Source of the DNA: Bradyrhizobium sp. 195
Lineage (GTDB): Bacteria; Pseudomonadota; Alphaproteobacteria; Rhizobiales; Xanthobacteraceae
NCBI RefSeq assembly: GCF_023101665.1
Contig: NZ_CP082161.1
Span: 1 to 64,000, forward strand
Reading direction: 5' to 3'
DNA: 64,000 bases
Position 1 is the stretch's first letter; every line of letters begins with the position of its first letter. Below the pieces are notes generated by a model. It searched no databases. It had not been told where the DNA came from and saw only the letters and a program-made list of their open reading frames with translations. Position numbers and translations under genes: made by a program. This document shows positions 28,305 through 37,876 of the stretch, one piece after another.

Positions 28305-29078
28305 ATGTCCAAGCGTTCGTCCCTCGCCTTTCCTGCGGCGAGATTGCTGCTTCCCGCACTCCTGGTGCTCACCCTCGGCGGTTGCCAGACCGCCGGCATC
28401 GAGGACGTGACCGGCGCGCTCGGCGTCAGATCGGAAACGGCTGATAAGGCCGACCCCACGCCGGACATGGACGCTTTGCGTGCGCGCTATCGCGCCAAGC
28501 CTGGTGATCCCGACCTTGCGCTCGCCTACGGCAAGGCGCTGCGCGAGAGCGGCCAGCGCGCGCAGGCGGTCGCGGTGATGGAGCAGGCCGTGCTCGGTCA
28601 TTCCAGCAACAAGGCGCTGCTCGCCGGCTATGGCCGCGCGCTCGCCGACAACGGTAATTTCCAGCAGGCCTTCGACGTCCTCGGCCGCGCGCATTCGCCT
28701 GAAGATCCCGATTGGCGCATCCTGTCGGCGCAGGGCGCGGCGCTCGATCAGCTCGGCCGCAACGAGGAAGCGCAGCAATATTACGCCGCGGCGTTGAAGA
28801 TCGTGCCGAACGAGCCGACCGTGCTGTCCAATCTCGGCCTGTCCTATATGCTGCAAAACAATCTGTCGAAGGCCGAACAGGTGCTCGGCCGCGCTTATCA
28901 GCGCAATCAGAACGATGCGCGGGTCCGCGCCAATCTGGCGCTCGTGCTGGGATTGCAAGGCCGCGAGGCCGAGGCCGAAATCCTCGTGAAGGCCGATCTG
29001 CCGCCCGATCAGGCCGCGGCAAAGGTCACTGCGCTGCGGCAGTTGCTGGCGAAGAAGCAGCAACGGGCGGACAAATAG
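28305..29078 (+). CDS. tadD: Tad pilus lipoprotein TadD (TPR protein)
   Basis: A 257-residue protein with a lipoprotein signal (LLVLTLGGC, C27) and four or more tetratricopeptide-like repeats (for example DPDLALAYGKALRESGQRAQA; EPTVLSNLGLSYMLQNNLSKAEQVL). TadD is an outer-membrane assembly factor of tight-adherence pili and helps place the secretin. Start: ATG at 28305; a TTG six codons earlier is weaker. It converges with cpaE across 50 bases; usually the tad genes are in one direction. Confidence 0.88.
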   Translation: MSKRSSLAFPAARLLLPALLVLTLGGCQTAGIEDVTGALGVRSETADKADPTPDMDALRARYRAKPGDPDLALAYGKALRESGQRAQAVAVMEQAVLGHSSNKALLAGYGRALADNGNFQQAFDVLGRAHSPEDPDWRILSAQGAALDQLGRNEEAQQYYAAALKIVPNEPTVLSNLGLSYMLQNNLSKAEQVLGRAYQRNQNDARVRANLALVLGLQGREAEAEILVKADLPPDQAAAKVTALRQLLAKKQQRADK

Positions 29079-29128
29079 CCCGCCCGCAGAGGTTCTTTTT
29101 CCACTTCGCTCGAAAAGGCTTCCAGCCC

Positions 29129-30418
29129 TTACGACGCCTTGCGATGCGGGGCTGATCCGCGCCCCGACCGGCCCTTCAGCTTCTTCAGCAGCGGCGCGAG
29201 CAACGAGCGCTTCGGCTTCTTCACCTCGCCGCGGCCGGCGAGGCGGTTCGCCATGTTCTGAAACAACTCGGTGGTGCGGTGATTCTTGGAGACTTCCGCG
29301 ATCATCTGGCCGTTATTGGCCGCGGTCGAAAACAGTTTCGAATCGAACGGGATCACCGCAATCGGCTGGCTCTCCATGGTCTTGGCGAACGCCTTGACCT
29401 CGATCTCCGCGCGCTTGTGCATGCCGACCTGATTCAGGCAGTACAGCGGCGGCCGGTCGTTCGGTCGCGCTGCTTTCAGCACGCTCAGCATGTTCTTGGT
29501 GTTGCGCAGATTGGCGAGGTCGGGCTCGGCGACGATCGCGATGTCGTCGGCATTCACCAGCGCGCGCCGCGTCCACCCTGACCATTGGTGCGGGACGTCG
29601 AGCACGATGCAGGGCGTGGTCATGCGTAGCGTGTCGAATATGGCGTCGAAGGCTTCGGCGCCGAAATCGTAGACGCGGTCAAGGCTGGCAGGCGCAGCGA
29701 GGAGGCTGAGGCGCTCGGTGCATTTGGACAGCAGGCGCTCCATCAGCGCCGTGTCCGGCCGGTCCTGCGACAGCACTGCGTTGGCGATGCCCTGCGCCGG
29801 GTCCTGGTTGTAGTCGAGGCCCGCGGTGCCGAAGGCGAGGTCGAGGTCGATCACGACCGAATCGAGCGAAAGGTCGCGGGCGATGGTCCAGGCCACGTTG
29901 TGCGCGACGGTGGAAGCGCCGACGCCGCCCTTGGCGCCGACCACCGCGATGACGCGGCCGGTGATGATGGCCTCGGAGGCCGAGAACAGGCTGCAGATCG
30001 AGCGAACGACGTCGAGGGTTTCGACCGGTCCGACCACATAGTCGTTGACGCCGCGGCGCACCAGCTCGCGATAGGGCGCGGTGTCGTTGGGATTGCCGAT
30101 CACGACCACGCGCGTGCCGGGGTCGCAGACGCCGGCGAGGTCGTCCAGTCCCTCGAGGATGTCGCGCGTGCCGTCGGATTCGATCACGATCACGTTCGGC
30201 GTCGGCATCGATTCATAGACTTCGATCGCCGCGGCAAGGCCGCCGTCCTTGGCGGTGAGATGCGCCTTGGCGAGCCGGCGGTCCTGCCCCGCCGCGGTCA
30301 TCGCGGCGAGCGTCTTCTCGGTCTCGCAAAAGGCCTGCACCGAGATGCGAGGAACCGGCGCGATGTGTTCGTCGGGGTGCTGCGGATCGTCCGCGTCTTC
30401 GTCGTGGAGACGTGTCAT
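29129..30418 (-). CDS. cpaE: Pilus assembly protein CpaE/TadZ
   Basis: MinD/ParA-like ATPase that positions the Tad pilus machine at the pole. A receiver-like N-terminal domain (about 25-150; IEVYESMPTPNVIVIESDG) precedes the ATPase. The deviant Walker A is KGGVGAST at 163-170, with alanine in place of the usual lysine, as is typical of CpaE/TadZ. Later come VVIDLDLAFGTAGLDY and IVLDVPHQWSGW. The tail is basic. Total 429 residues. The ATG overlaps the cpaD stop, so cpaB-C-D-E is one leftward operon. Confidence 0.94.
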   Translation of the reverse strand: MTRLHDEDADDPQHPDEHIAPVPRISVQAFCETEKTLAAMTAAGQDRRLAKAHLTAKDGGLAAAIEVYESMPTPNVIVIESDGTRDILEGLDDLAGVCDPGTRVVVIGNPNDTAPYRELVRRGVNDYVVGPVETLDVVRSICSLFSASEAIITGRVIAVVGAKGGVGASTVAHNVAWTIARDLSLDSVVIDLDLAFGTAGLDYNQDPAQGIANAVLSQDRPDTALMERLLSKCTERLSLLAAPASLDRVYDFGAEAFDAIFDTLRMTTPCIVLDVPHQWSGWTRRALVNADDIAIVAEPDLANLRNTKNMLSVLKAARPNDRPPLYCLNQVGMHKRAEIEVKAFAKTMESQPIAVIPFDSKLFSTAANNGQMIAEVSKNHRTTELFQNMANRLAGRGEVKKPKRSLLAPLLKKLKGRSGRGSAPHRKAS

Positions 30419-31149
30419 TTGCCGGTATCGCTGAGTTTGGCCTTGTCGGAATCGGGTGAGGGGGTCGCGATCGGCGTGCCCTTGCGGTAACGCTCGAAGG
30501 CGATGTCGCGTCGTGCGGTATAGGCGGGGGTCTCGGCGCGCGGCTGCTCGAGATCGGCGGGGTTGTCGATCATGGCAGCGAGATTGCGCTGGCTGGCGCA
30601 GCCCAGATTAAAATAGGGCCGGTTCTCGTTGTAGCCGGGATCGAGGATGTTGGGCCCGACGTCTTCCGGCCACAGGCCGCAGGGGCCAGCGACGGCGGCA
30701 ATCCGGGAATAGCTCAGACGGATGGTGGGCAGCAGCCCGGGATCTTCAGGGCGATAGGGATGCTGAACGATGGCGCGCGACGGCACGCCGCCGGATGCGA
30801 GCACGGATCGGATCTCCTGATAGGTTGCCGCCGCCGCGCGCGAATTCGCGCTGTCGACGGGGACATCGACGACGACGGAGCCGGTGCCTTCGCGCACCCA
30901 GTCCCGCGCGATGCCCGCGACGTCCGAATGCTGCGCGGCCGAGAGGCCGCCCCTCGCCTTGCCGACGAAGATCACGATCGACTTCTTGCCTTCCTGCACC
31001 GCGATCGGGTGGCGCTGACGATAGTCGGTCGGCACCGTCTGGGTGACGATCTCGCCGGTGGTGTTGCAGGCGCCGAGCACGACGGAAAGGCCGGTCAGTG
31101 CCAGTGCGATCCGCAAGTTGCGACGTCGATCGGCTGGTGTTGTCGTCAT
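30415..31149 (-). CDS. cpaD: Tad pilus lipoprotein CpaD
   Basis: A 244-residue outer-membrane-associated lipoprotein of the Tad machine. The signal ends in a lipobox (LSVVLGAC, C28). The CpaD domain shows the typical DYRQRHPIAVQEG near the N-terminus, GLSAAQHSDVAGIARDW in the middle, and the GCASQRNLAAMIDNPADLEQPRAETP stretch. Start: ATG at 31149. It follows cpaC by 52 bases and overlaps cpaE by four. Confidence 0.94.
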   Translation of the reverse strand: MTTTPADRRRNLRIALALTGLSVVLGACNTTGEIVTQTVPTDYRQRHPIAVQEGKKSIVIFVGKARGGLSAAQHSDVAGIARDWVREGTGSVVVDVPVDSANSRAAAATYQEIRSVLASGGVPSRAIVQHPYRPEDPGLLPTIRLSYSRIAAVAGPCGLWPEDVGPNILDPGYNENRPYFNLGCASQRNLAAMIDNPADLEQPRAETPAYTARRDIAFERYRKGTPIATPSPDSDKAKLSDTGK

Positions 31150-31201
31150 CGCCTGGTCCCCTCTTGCCCCGTTTCTTGTCCGGTCCCCAAAACCGTCCGT
31201 C

Positions 31202-32719
31202 TCAGTCGATGATGAAGCCGAAATCACCCGGCGTGCCGGCGATGGGATCGACGCGGCGCGCGATGCCGTAGAGACGGTTCATGCGGCCGAGCAGCGCCGA
31301 CTGCGCGTCCGAAGCCGGTGCGAAGCCGTCGTCGGGCCGTGCCAGTTCTTTCTGGGCGACCGCGCGCACCACATAGGGCGTCACGATCACCATCAGCTCG
31401 GTCTCGTTGTTGACGAAGTCCTGGCTGCGGAACAGCGCGCCGATGATCGGCACCTGGTCGACGCCGGGCAGGCCGTTGACCGCCTGCTTGGTCTTCTGCT
31501 GGATCAGCCCGGCCATCGCCATCGAGCCGCCGGAGGGAATTTCCAGCGTGGTCTCGGCGCGGCGGGTCTGGATCGAAGGGATGGTGATCGAGTTGTTCGT
31601 TGTCGCGGACACCGCCTGAGTCAACGTGATCGAGTTCGTGTTCGACAGCTCCGAGACCTCGGTCATCACGCGCAGGCTGATGCGGCCCTCGCTGAGCACG
31701 ACCGGGGTAAAGTTCAGGGAGATGCCGAACTTCTTGTAGGTGACCTGGGTAGCACAGGAGCGGGTGATCGGATCGCAGTTATAGCCTGCGGGGATCGGGA
31801 ACTCGCCGCCGGCAACGAACGTGGCGGCTTCGCCGGAGATCGCGGTCAGGCTCGGCTCGGCGAGCGTGCGCATGACGCCGGCGCTCTCCATCGCGCGCAT
31901 GGTGGCGCTGACGGTGGCGAAGCCCTTGGCGAGGCCGGCGACGCCGAGCCCGTTGCTGCCGACGATCGGTCCGCCCGAGACCGAGAACGGATTGGAATTG
32001 TTGAAATTCACTACCGCGGTGCCGGCGTTCAGGCTGGCGCTGAGATCGACGCCGAGCTGCTTGACGATGTCGCGGCGCACTTCGCCGACGACGACCTTGA
32101 GCATCACCTGGTCGCGGCCGCGCACGACGATGTTGTTGACGACCTTGTCCGAACCGCCGACCAGTTTTGCGGCGACGTCGCCGGCCTGCTGTGCCTCGAC
32201 CGGGCTCGAAACCGATCCCGTCAGCATCACGCTGTCGCCGACGCCTTCGATCTGCACGCCGGGCAGGGACTGGCGAAGGGCCGCGCGCATGCCGTTGAGA
32301 TCGCGCTTCACGGCGATGTCGTAGGCGGCGACCTGCTGGCCGTCGGCGGTGAAGAACACGACGTTGGTCTGGCCGACCTGGCCGCCGATGATATAGGCGC
32401 GCTGGGCCGAGCGGATGACGGCATTGGCGATCTTGGGATCGGCCACCAGCACGTCCTTGACCTCGCGGGGCAGGTCGATGACGACGGATTTGCCCACGCC
32501 AAGCGAGAGAAAACGCGACCTCGCGGGCGCGATCGTCGCGACCGGCGACACGTCGAGATCCGGCGCCTGCATCGGCGCCTGGTCACCGACCGGCGCATCC
32601 GCGGCGCTGACGCAGTCGGGGGCTGCGAGCAGCCCCAGCATCAGCATCGTCCCCGCCAAGAACGAGCGCGCGCGCTTCCCCCGAATGCGCAAGCCCGTCC
32701 GATCATCCCCGTCCTTCAT
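31202..32719 (-). CDS. cpaC: Tad pilus secretin CpaC (RcpA)
   Basis: Outer-membrane secretin forming the exit pore of the Tad pilus, type II/III secretin family. Signal peptide about 17-39 (ARSFLAGTMLMLGLLAAPDCVSA), then a pilus-specific N-domain (SLGVGKSVVIDLPREVKDVLVADP), a BON-like repeat (GMRAALRQSLPGVQIEGVGDSV) and the secretin domain (RTLAEPSLTAISGEAATFVAGGEFP; LEIPSGGSMAMAGLIQ; LPGVDQVPIIGALFRS). Length 505. Between cpaB (13 bases) and cpaD. Confidence 0.96.
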   Translation of the reverse strand: MKDGDDRTGLRIRGKRARSFLAGTMLMLGLLAAPDCVSAADAPVGDQAPMQAPDLDVSPVATIAPARSRFLSLGVGKSVVIDLPREVKDVLVADPKIANAVIRSAQRAYIIGGQVGQTNVVFFTADGQQVAAYDIAVKRDLNGMRAALRQSLPGVQIEGVGDSVMLTGSVSSPVEAQQAGDVAAKLVGGSDKVVNNIVVRGRDQVMLKVVVGEVRRDIVKQLGVDLSASLNAGTAVVNFNNSNPFSVSGGPIVGSNGLGVAGLAKGFATVSATMRAMESAGVMRTLAEPSLTAISGEAATFVAGGEFPIPAGYNCDPITRSCATQVTYKKFGISLNFTPVVLSEGRISLRVMTEVSELSNTNSITLTQAVSATTNNSITIPSIQTRRAETTLEIPSGGSMAMAGLIQQKTKQAVNGLPGVDQVPIIGALFRSQDFVNNETELMVIVTPYVVRAVAQKELARPDDGFAPASDAQSALLGRMNRLYGIARRVDPIAGTPGDFGFIID

Positions 32720-32732
32720 GCTATCCCCATCA

Positions 32733-33539
32733 TCACTTCTGTGACGTCAGTTGCCGCGCCTGCACCCCGTAGCGGATCACGTTGACGCCGTCGGAACGCT
32801 TGGCCGCCTGTTCCTCGACCGGACTCTCCACGGCCTTGGCATCGACGATGCTCCGCAGCGCGAGCTGGAGCGTGCCGCCCTGGCGCGCGGCCGACAGCGT
32901 GGCGACCTGGTCGGGCTTGAGCTCGAGCGTGACGGTCTTGCCGATCACGGCGTTCTGGCCGTCTTTTTCCTTCGGCGCCTGGTCGATCGCGAGCACGCGG
33001 ATGTTGCTCAGGATGACCTCGGACAGGATGAGGTCGTTGCCGCCGCTCGCGCCATCGGGATTCTTCAGGCGACGGGTCAGGACGATGTCGACGTGGTCGT
33101 TCGGCAGAATGAAGCCGCCGGCGCCGGTCTCGGCTGAAATCTCGGTAGAGACGGCGCGCATGCCCGACGGCAGGATCGCGGCCATGAATCCGGAGCCTTC
33201 GGCCTTGACCAGCTTCTGCTCGCGGATCGGTTCGCCCTGCATCAGGGGGACGCGCGCGATCGAGCCGGCGATCTGCGTTTGGGCTTCGGGCCTGTTGTCA
33301 CGGCGGATGAAGGCGCTGCTCGCAGTCGCCGCCGGCCAGGTCTGCCATTGCAGGTCTTCGGGCTTGAGGGCCTGGCCGAGCTGGATGTCGTTCTTGGCGA
33401 TGAGGACTTCGACCGTCGGCAGCTTCTCGGCGACGGGCACAGCGGGCGCGGGCGCATTCTGATAGCTGCTCGCCAGATACGCAGCGACGCCGCCGGCGGC
33501 CAGCGCGATGACGAGAACGACAATGCGTGCGGTGTTCAT
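32733..33539 (-). CDS. cpaB: Tad pilus assembly protein CpaB (RcpC)
   Basis: A 268-residue protein with an N-terminal membrane anchor (IVVLVIALAAGGVAAYLASS) and an SAF/CpaB domain (VEVLIAKNDIQLGQALKPEDLQWQTWP; GMRAVSTEISAETGAGGFILPNDHVDIVL). It is thought to steady the secretin and bind peptidoglycan. It is the first gene of the leftward cpa unit. The pilin and cpaA, often found upstream, are absent; repeat DNA and gshB lie there instead. The start codon follows an inverted-repeat arm with no obvious Shine-Dalgarno. Confidence 0.94.
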   Translation of the reverse strand: MNTARIVVLVIALAAGGVAAYLASSYQNAPAPAVPVAEKLPTVEVLIAKNDIQLGQALKPEDLQWQTWPAATASSAFIRRDNRPEAQTQIAGSIARVPLMQGEPIREQKLVKAEGSGFMAAILPSGMRAVSTEISAETGAGGFILPNDHVDIVLTRRLKNPDGASGGNDLILSEVILSNIRVLAIDQAPKEKDGQNAVIGKTVTLELKPDQVATLSAARQGGTLQLALRSIVDAKAVESPVEEQAAKRSDGVNVIRYGVQARQLTSQK

Positions 33540-33542
33540 ACG

Positions 33543-33618
33543 CTTTTACTCATACGCGGGGCACTCGAACCGCACCTGGCGTGTTCCCCCGTGTCGATGA
33601 GTAGGGAGTAAAAGTATA
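33543..33618 (-). promoter_or_regulatory. cpaB promoter with flanking inverted repeat
   Basis: On the minus strand a -10-like TATACT lies at 33613-33618. Inverted arms CTTTTACTC and GAGTAAAAG occupy 33543-33551 and 33606-33614 (as read on the plus strand): one overlaps the -10 and the other ends four bases from the ATG. No clear -35 was found. A bound regulator or looping is possible. Confidence 0.35.
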
Positions 33619-33803
33619 AGGGGTGTTGCGAGGCCGAACGCGATGACCAGCCACGATGCTGGTTCTCGGCAGATGGTGAACGCGGCGTTATTCGGTCGGC
33701 CAGCGGCCCCGTAGTTTCACGCAGTGCGCGGCGCGCGCGTGGACGCGGCGCGTCATGGTGAACGGGTGGTTAGTGCGCGCCAGTGGCCGCGCGCATCGTC
33801 CGC

Positions 33804-33883
33804 AGCCCGGATGGAGCGAAGCGCAATCCGGGGCCGCGGAACACGTTGTGAGACCCCGGATTACGCTGCGCTCCATCCGGGCT
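33804..33883. repeat. Palindromic repeat, family D, copy 1
   Basis: The arms AGCCCGGATGGAGCGAAGCG and its near-complement ending in CTCCATCCGGGCT surround a short centre with a CCGGGG/CCCCGG inner match. The copy at 55921-56008 is the same element. It lies between gshB and cpaB. Confidence 0.9.
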
Positions 33884-33894
33884 ACAAGCTGAGG

Positions 33895-34839
33895 CTACTT
33901 CGCCCGCTTCTGCTCGATCACGTCCCAGACCTTCGCCGCGACGTCGGGGCCGCCGAGGCGCGCGATGGCGCGGATGCCGGTGGGCGAGGTGACGTTGATC
34001 TCGGTGAGGTTGCCGTTGATGACGTCGATGCCGACGAACAACAGGCCCCGCTCGCGCAGCGCCGGGCCGACCGTGGCGCAGATCTCGCGCTCGCGCGGGG
34101 TGAGCTCGGTCTCCTGCGCGGCGCCGCCGCGCACCATGTTGGAGCGGAGGTCGTCGGCGGCAGGCACGCGGTTCACAGCGCCGGCGAACTCGCCGTTGAC
34201 CAGGATGATGCGCTTGTCGCCGTGCTTCACCTCGGGGATGAACTGCTGGATCACCCAGGGCTCCCTGAAGGTGACCGAGAACATGTCGAACAGCGAGCCG
34301 AAATTCATGTCCTGCGGCATCACGCGGAACACCGCCGCGCCGCCGTGGCCGTGCAGCGGCTTCATCACCACGGCGCCGTGCTTGTCGCGGAAGGCGTTGA
34401 TCTCGTCGAGGTCGCGCGAGATCAGCGTCGGCGGCATCAGCTGCGGAAAGTTCATCACGAACAGCTTTTCCGGCGCGTTGCGCACCGAGGCCGGATCGTT
34501 GACGACCAGCGTCTTCGGATGAATGCGCTCCAGGAAATGCGTCGAGGTGATGTAGGCGAGATCGAACGGCGGATCCTGGCGCAGCAGCACCACGTCAAAA
34601 CCGTTCAGCGCCTCGCGCTTCGGCTCGCCGAGCGTGAAATGGTTGCCGGGCTCGTCGCGCACGGTCAGGAGCTGGACGGGAGCCACGATCTCCTCGCCGA
34701 CCATCGAGAGCTTGTCGGGCGTGTAATAGGACAGGCCATGGCCGCGCTTCTGCGCCTCCAGGAGCAGCGCAAAGGTGGAATCGCCCTTGATGTTGATGCG
34801 GGCGATGGGGTCCATCTGGACGGCGACGTTCAGTTTCAT
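33895..34839 (-). CDS. gshB: Glutathione synthetase
   Basis: ATP-grasp ligase that joins gamma-glutamylcysteine and glycine. The 314-residue protein starts [30 protein letters not shown], the usual bacterial GshB N-terminus. ATP-grasp parts include [41 protein letters not shown] and [21 protein letters not shown]. The start is the ATG at 34839; the longer frame runs into yraN. It ends a leftward rsmI-yraN-gshB run. Confidence 0.97.
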   Translation of the reverse strand: MKLNVAVQMDPIARINIKGDSTFALLLEAQKRGHGLSYYTPDKLSMVGEEIVAPVQLLTVRDEPGNHFTLGEPKREALNGFDVVLLRQDPPFDLAYITSTHFLERIHPKTLVVNDPASVRNAPEKLFVMNFPQLMPPTLISRDLDEINAFRDKHGAVVMKPLHGHGGAAVFRVMPQDMNFGSLFDMFSVTFREPWVIQQFIPEVKHGDKRIILVNGEFAGAVNRVPAADDLRSNMVRGGAAQETELTPREREICATVGPALRERGLLFVGIDVINGNLTEINVTSPTGIRAIARLGGPDVAAKVWDVIEQKRAK

Positions 34840-34849
34840 GGTCTGCCTT

Positions 34850-35237
34850 TCAGGTCGAGGCGTCGAATGCCGCCAACACATGGCGTGGAAGTGAGCGCGG
34901 CGCAATCAGCATGGCGTCGAATCGTAATTCGAATTCGGCATGCTCGGGATGCGCTACGAGCCAGCCTTGCGCGGCGTCGATGATGCGCTGCTGCTGGCGC
35001 GGCGTCACGGCGAAAGCGGCGTCGTCCAGCGTCGCCCGCGCCTTGACCTCGACGAACGCGATCAGATTGCGGCGGCGCGCCACGATGTCGATCTCGCCGT
35101 GCGGGGTGCGGTAGCGCTTTGCGAGGATGCGATAGCCCTTCGCCATGAGATAGGCGGCGGCACGGCTCTCGGCCGAGATGCCGGTGTGGAATGCGGCAAC
35201 GCGCTCGGGCGAGGCGATCTTTGGTTCCCGCGGGATC

Positions 35238-35251
<14 letters not shown>
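34850..35251 (-). CDS. YraN/UPF0102 endonuclease-like protein
   Basis: A 133-residue protein with a restriction-endonuclease-like fold. The motif [21 protein letters not shown] contains the D and ExK nuclease signature, and [21 protein letters not shown] is the family N-terminus. The start at 35251 overlaps rsmI by 14 bases. Family members flank rsmI in many bacteria; the true substrate is unsettled, although a Holliday-junction-type nuclease is the usual guess. Confidence 0.92.
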
Positions 35252-36188
<937 letters not shown>

Positions 36189-36280
36189 AATGAAGTCAAC
36201 TTAGGCACGATCCGCAGGGCTGGGAACCGGCTCCTGGAAAAAGATCGCGCCGAGGTGAGGGGTGAGGAACGGACGGGAAT

Positions 36281-36298
36281 GTGATCGATCAGGATCAC
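36281..36298. promoter_or_regulatory. Palindrome between rsmI and the LppC-like gene
   Basis: Perfect arms GTGATC and GATCAC with a 6-base centre (GATCAG). It is operator-like, but the spacing fits neither the CRP nor the FixK/FNR consensus. No regulator can be named. Confidence 0.3.
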
Positions 36299-36395
36299 GT
36301 CGAGAGGGAGTGAGGGCCCTCGCGCCATATTCGCGACGGAAACACCGCCTTGATGCTGCGTAAGCGACGGCGAACAGCTGCCGGGACGGAAAGGC

Positions 36396-36412
36396 GGCCG
36401 CGTTAAGCGGCC
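36396..36412 (+). terminator. Terminator-like hairpin in the leader of the LppC-like gene
   Basis: GGCCGC-GTTAA-GCGGCC followed by ATTATCC and a T-rich run at about 36419-36426. It lies in a 340-base intergenic region 117 bases before the LppC-like start, so it would end a transcript begun upstream: either a small RNA or an attenuated leader. The rest of 36189-36528 shows no gene. Confidence 0.45.
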
Positions 36413-36528
36413 ATTATCCTTTTGTTTCGGTTAACTATTTGCCGACAATATGCCTGAATCCGCGGCTTGTGTCGTGGAAGGAATGTCGTGACCGGCCGGC
36501 GAGAAGGCGGGTCAGAAGAGAAGCTGCC

Positions 36529-37764
36529 ATGGTGGGCCCGCGTTATCCAAAGTCTCCCGTTCCGGGGTCCCTGATATCGGGGGCGACCCGAAGGAGTGCG
36601 CTCGGCCTGCTGCTCGGAGCACCCCTGCTGTCGGCCTGCGCCGGCGTGCAGCAGAGTCTGAGCCAGTTCTCCAACCCGTTCAGCAGTTCCTCTGCGCCGC
36701 CGGCACAGCCGGCCGGCCCGCCGCAGCAGGCGACGACCGCCGGCACCGGCGGGGTCAAGGTCGCCGTGATCCTGCCGCTCTCGGCCGCCGGCAATGCCGG
36801 TCTTGCTGCGCAATCCATGCGCAATGCCGCCGAGATGGCGCTGGCCGAGTTCCAGAACCCGAACATCCAGCTCCTGATCAAGGACGATAATGGCAGCCCG
36901 CAAGGTGCGCAGGCCAGCGCGCAGCAGGCCGTCGACGAGGGCGCCGAGATCATCCTGGGGCCGCTGTTCGCGCAGTCGGTGCCGGCGGTGGCGCAAGTCG
37001 CGCGCACGCGCGGCATCTCGGTGATCGCCTTCTCGACCGATTCCAGCATCGCCGGCCGCGGCGTCTATCTGCTCTCGTTCCTGCCGGAGTCCGACGTCAA
37101 TCGCATCGTCGAATATTCCGCCAGCATCGGAAAGCGCTCGGTCGCCGTGCTCGTGCCCGACAATGCCTATGGCAATGTCGTCGAAGCCGCCGTGAAGGCG
37201 GCGGTGCCGCGGCGTGGCGGGCGCATCGTCGCCTTCGAGAAATACGGCGCCGATCGCGCCACGCCGGCGCGCACTGTGGCGCAGCAGCTCGGCAGCGCGG
37301 ATGCGTTGTTCATTGCCGATGACGGCGATGCCGTCGTGTCGGTGGCGGATGCGATGACCGCCGCGGGTGCGAATTTGCGCAACATCCAGCTGCTTGGCAC
37401 CGGCCTGTGGGACAGTCCGCGCGTCTATGCCAACGCCGCCCTGCAAGGTGGTCTCTATGCCGCGCCGGACCCGGCCGGCTTCCGTGCATTCTCCGGCCGG
37501 TACCGCACCAAATACGGCGCCGAGCCGATCCGCACCGCGACGCTCGCCTATGACGCGGTCGCCCTCGTCGCCGCGCTCGCGCGCACGCAGGGAACGACGC
37601 GCTTCTCGCCAGACGTGCTTACCAACGCCTCCGGCTTCGCCGGCATCGACGGCCTGTTCCGCTTCCGCGCCGATGGCACCAACGAGCGGGGCCTCGCGGT
37701 GATGAAGGTGACGCAGGGCGGCGGCGTTGCGGTCGCGGGCTCGCCGAAGAGTTTTGGGGCGTAG
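36529..37764 (+). CDS. LppC-like penicillin-binding protein activator / receptor-type lipoprotein
   Basis: A 411-residue exported protein with a signal ending in a lipobox (APLLSAC, C37) and the RRSALGLLLG stretch. After a Pro/Ser/Gln-rich linker comes a periplasmic-binding-protein fold of the LppC/leucine-receptor type (KVAVILPLSAAGNAGLAAQSMRNAAEMALAEF; IILGPLFAQSVPAVAQVARTRGISVIAFSTD; TATLAYDAVALVAALA). LpoA-like members activate PBP1A; that role is inferred. Start: ATG at 36529. Divergent from rsmI, as in many Rhizobiales. Confidence 0.9.
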   Translation: MVGPRYPKSPVPGSLISGATRRSALGLLLGAPLLSACAGVQQSLSQFSNPFSSSSAPPAQPAGPPQQATTAGTGGVKVAVILPLSAAGNAGLAAQSMRNAAEMALAEFQNPNIQLLIKDDNGSPQGAQASAQQAVDEGAEIILGPLFAQSVPAVAQVARTRGISVIAFSTDSSIAGRGVYLLSFLPESDVNRIVEYSASIGKRSVAVLVPDNAYGNVVEAAVKAAVPRRGGRIVAFEKYGADRATPARTVAQQLGSADALFIADDGDAVVSVADAMTAAGANLRNIQLLGTGLWDSPRVYANAALQGGLYAAPDPAGFRAFSGRYRTKYGAEPIRTATLAYDAVALVAALARTQGTTRFSPDVLTNASGFAGIDGLFRFRADGTNERGLAVMKVTQGGGVAVAGSPKSFGA

Positions 37765-37774
37765 CTCGGGCAGT

Positions 37775-37870
37775 GCCGTAGGGTGGGCAAAGGCGCGTTA
37801 GCGCCGTGCCCACCATCTCTCTCGATAGCGAAAAATGCGTGGGCACGCTTCGCTTTGCCCACCCTACGGC
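37775..37870. repeat. Palindromic repeat, family C, copy 1
   Basis: The arms GCCGTAGGGTGGGCAAAG and CTTTGCCCACCCTACGGC enclose inner complementary parts (GTGCCCACCA and GTGGGCACG). It sits at the convergent junction of the LppC-like gene and hemW. Copies are at 52031-52128 and 55276-55368. Confidence 0.93.
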
Positions 37871-37876
37871 GTCTCG

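Larger units (their letters stand above)
33540..33894. other. Gene-free region upstream of cpaB
   Basis: It holds the cpaB promoter region and, from about 33690 to 33890, repeat-derived DNA ending in a family D palindrome. Apparent open frames in the repeat part match a repeat-borne peptide pattern rather than genes. No pilin gene is present. Confidence 0.5.

Noticed and set aside
33688..33876. 62-codon minus-strand frame upstream of cpaB
   Set aside because: It lies inside repeat-derived DNA, and its peptide reflects the palindrome rather than a gene.
36281..36298. FixK/FNR or CRP site in the rsmI/LppC gap
   Set aside because: The GTGATC/GATCAC arms are 6 bases apart, but the TTGAT-N4-ATCAA and TGTGA-N6-TCACA spacings are not met.
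36403..36417. CtrA-like TTAA-N7-TTAT before the LppC-like gene
   Set aside because: One mismatch, and it overlaps the terminator-like hairpin, which explains the sequence better.
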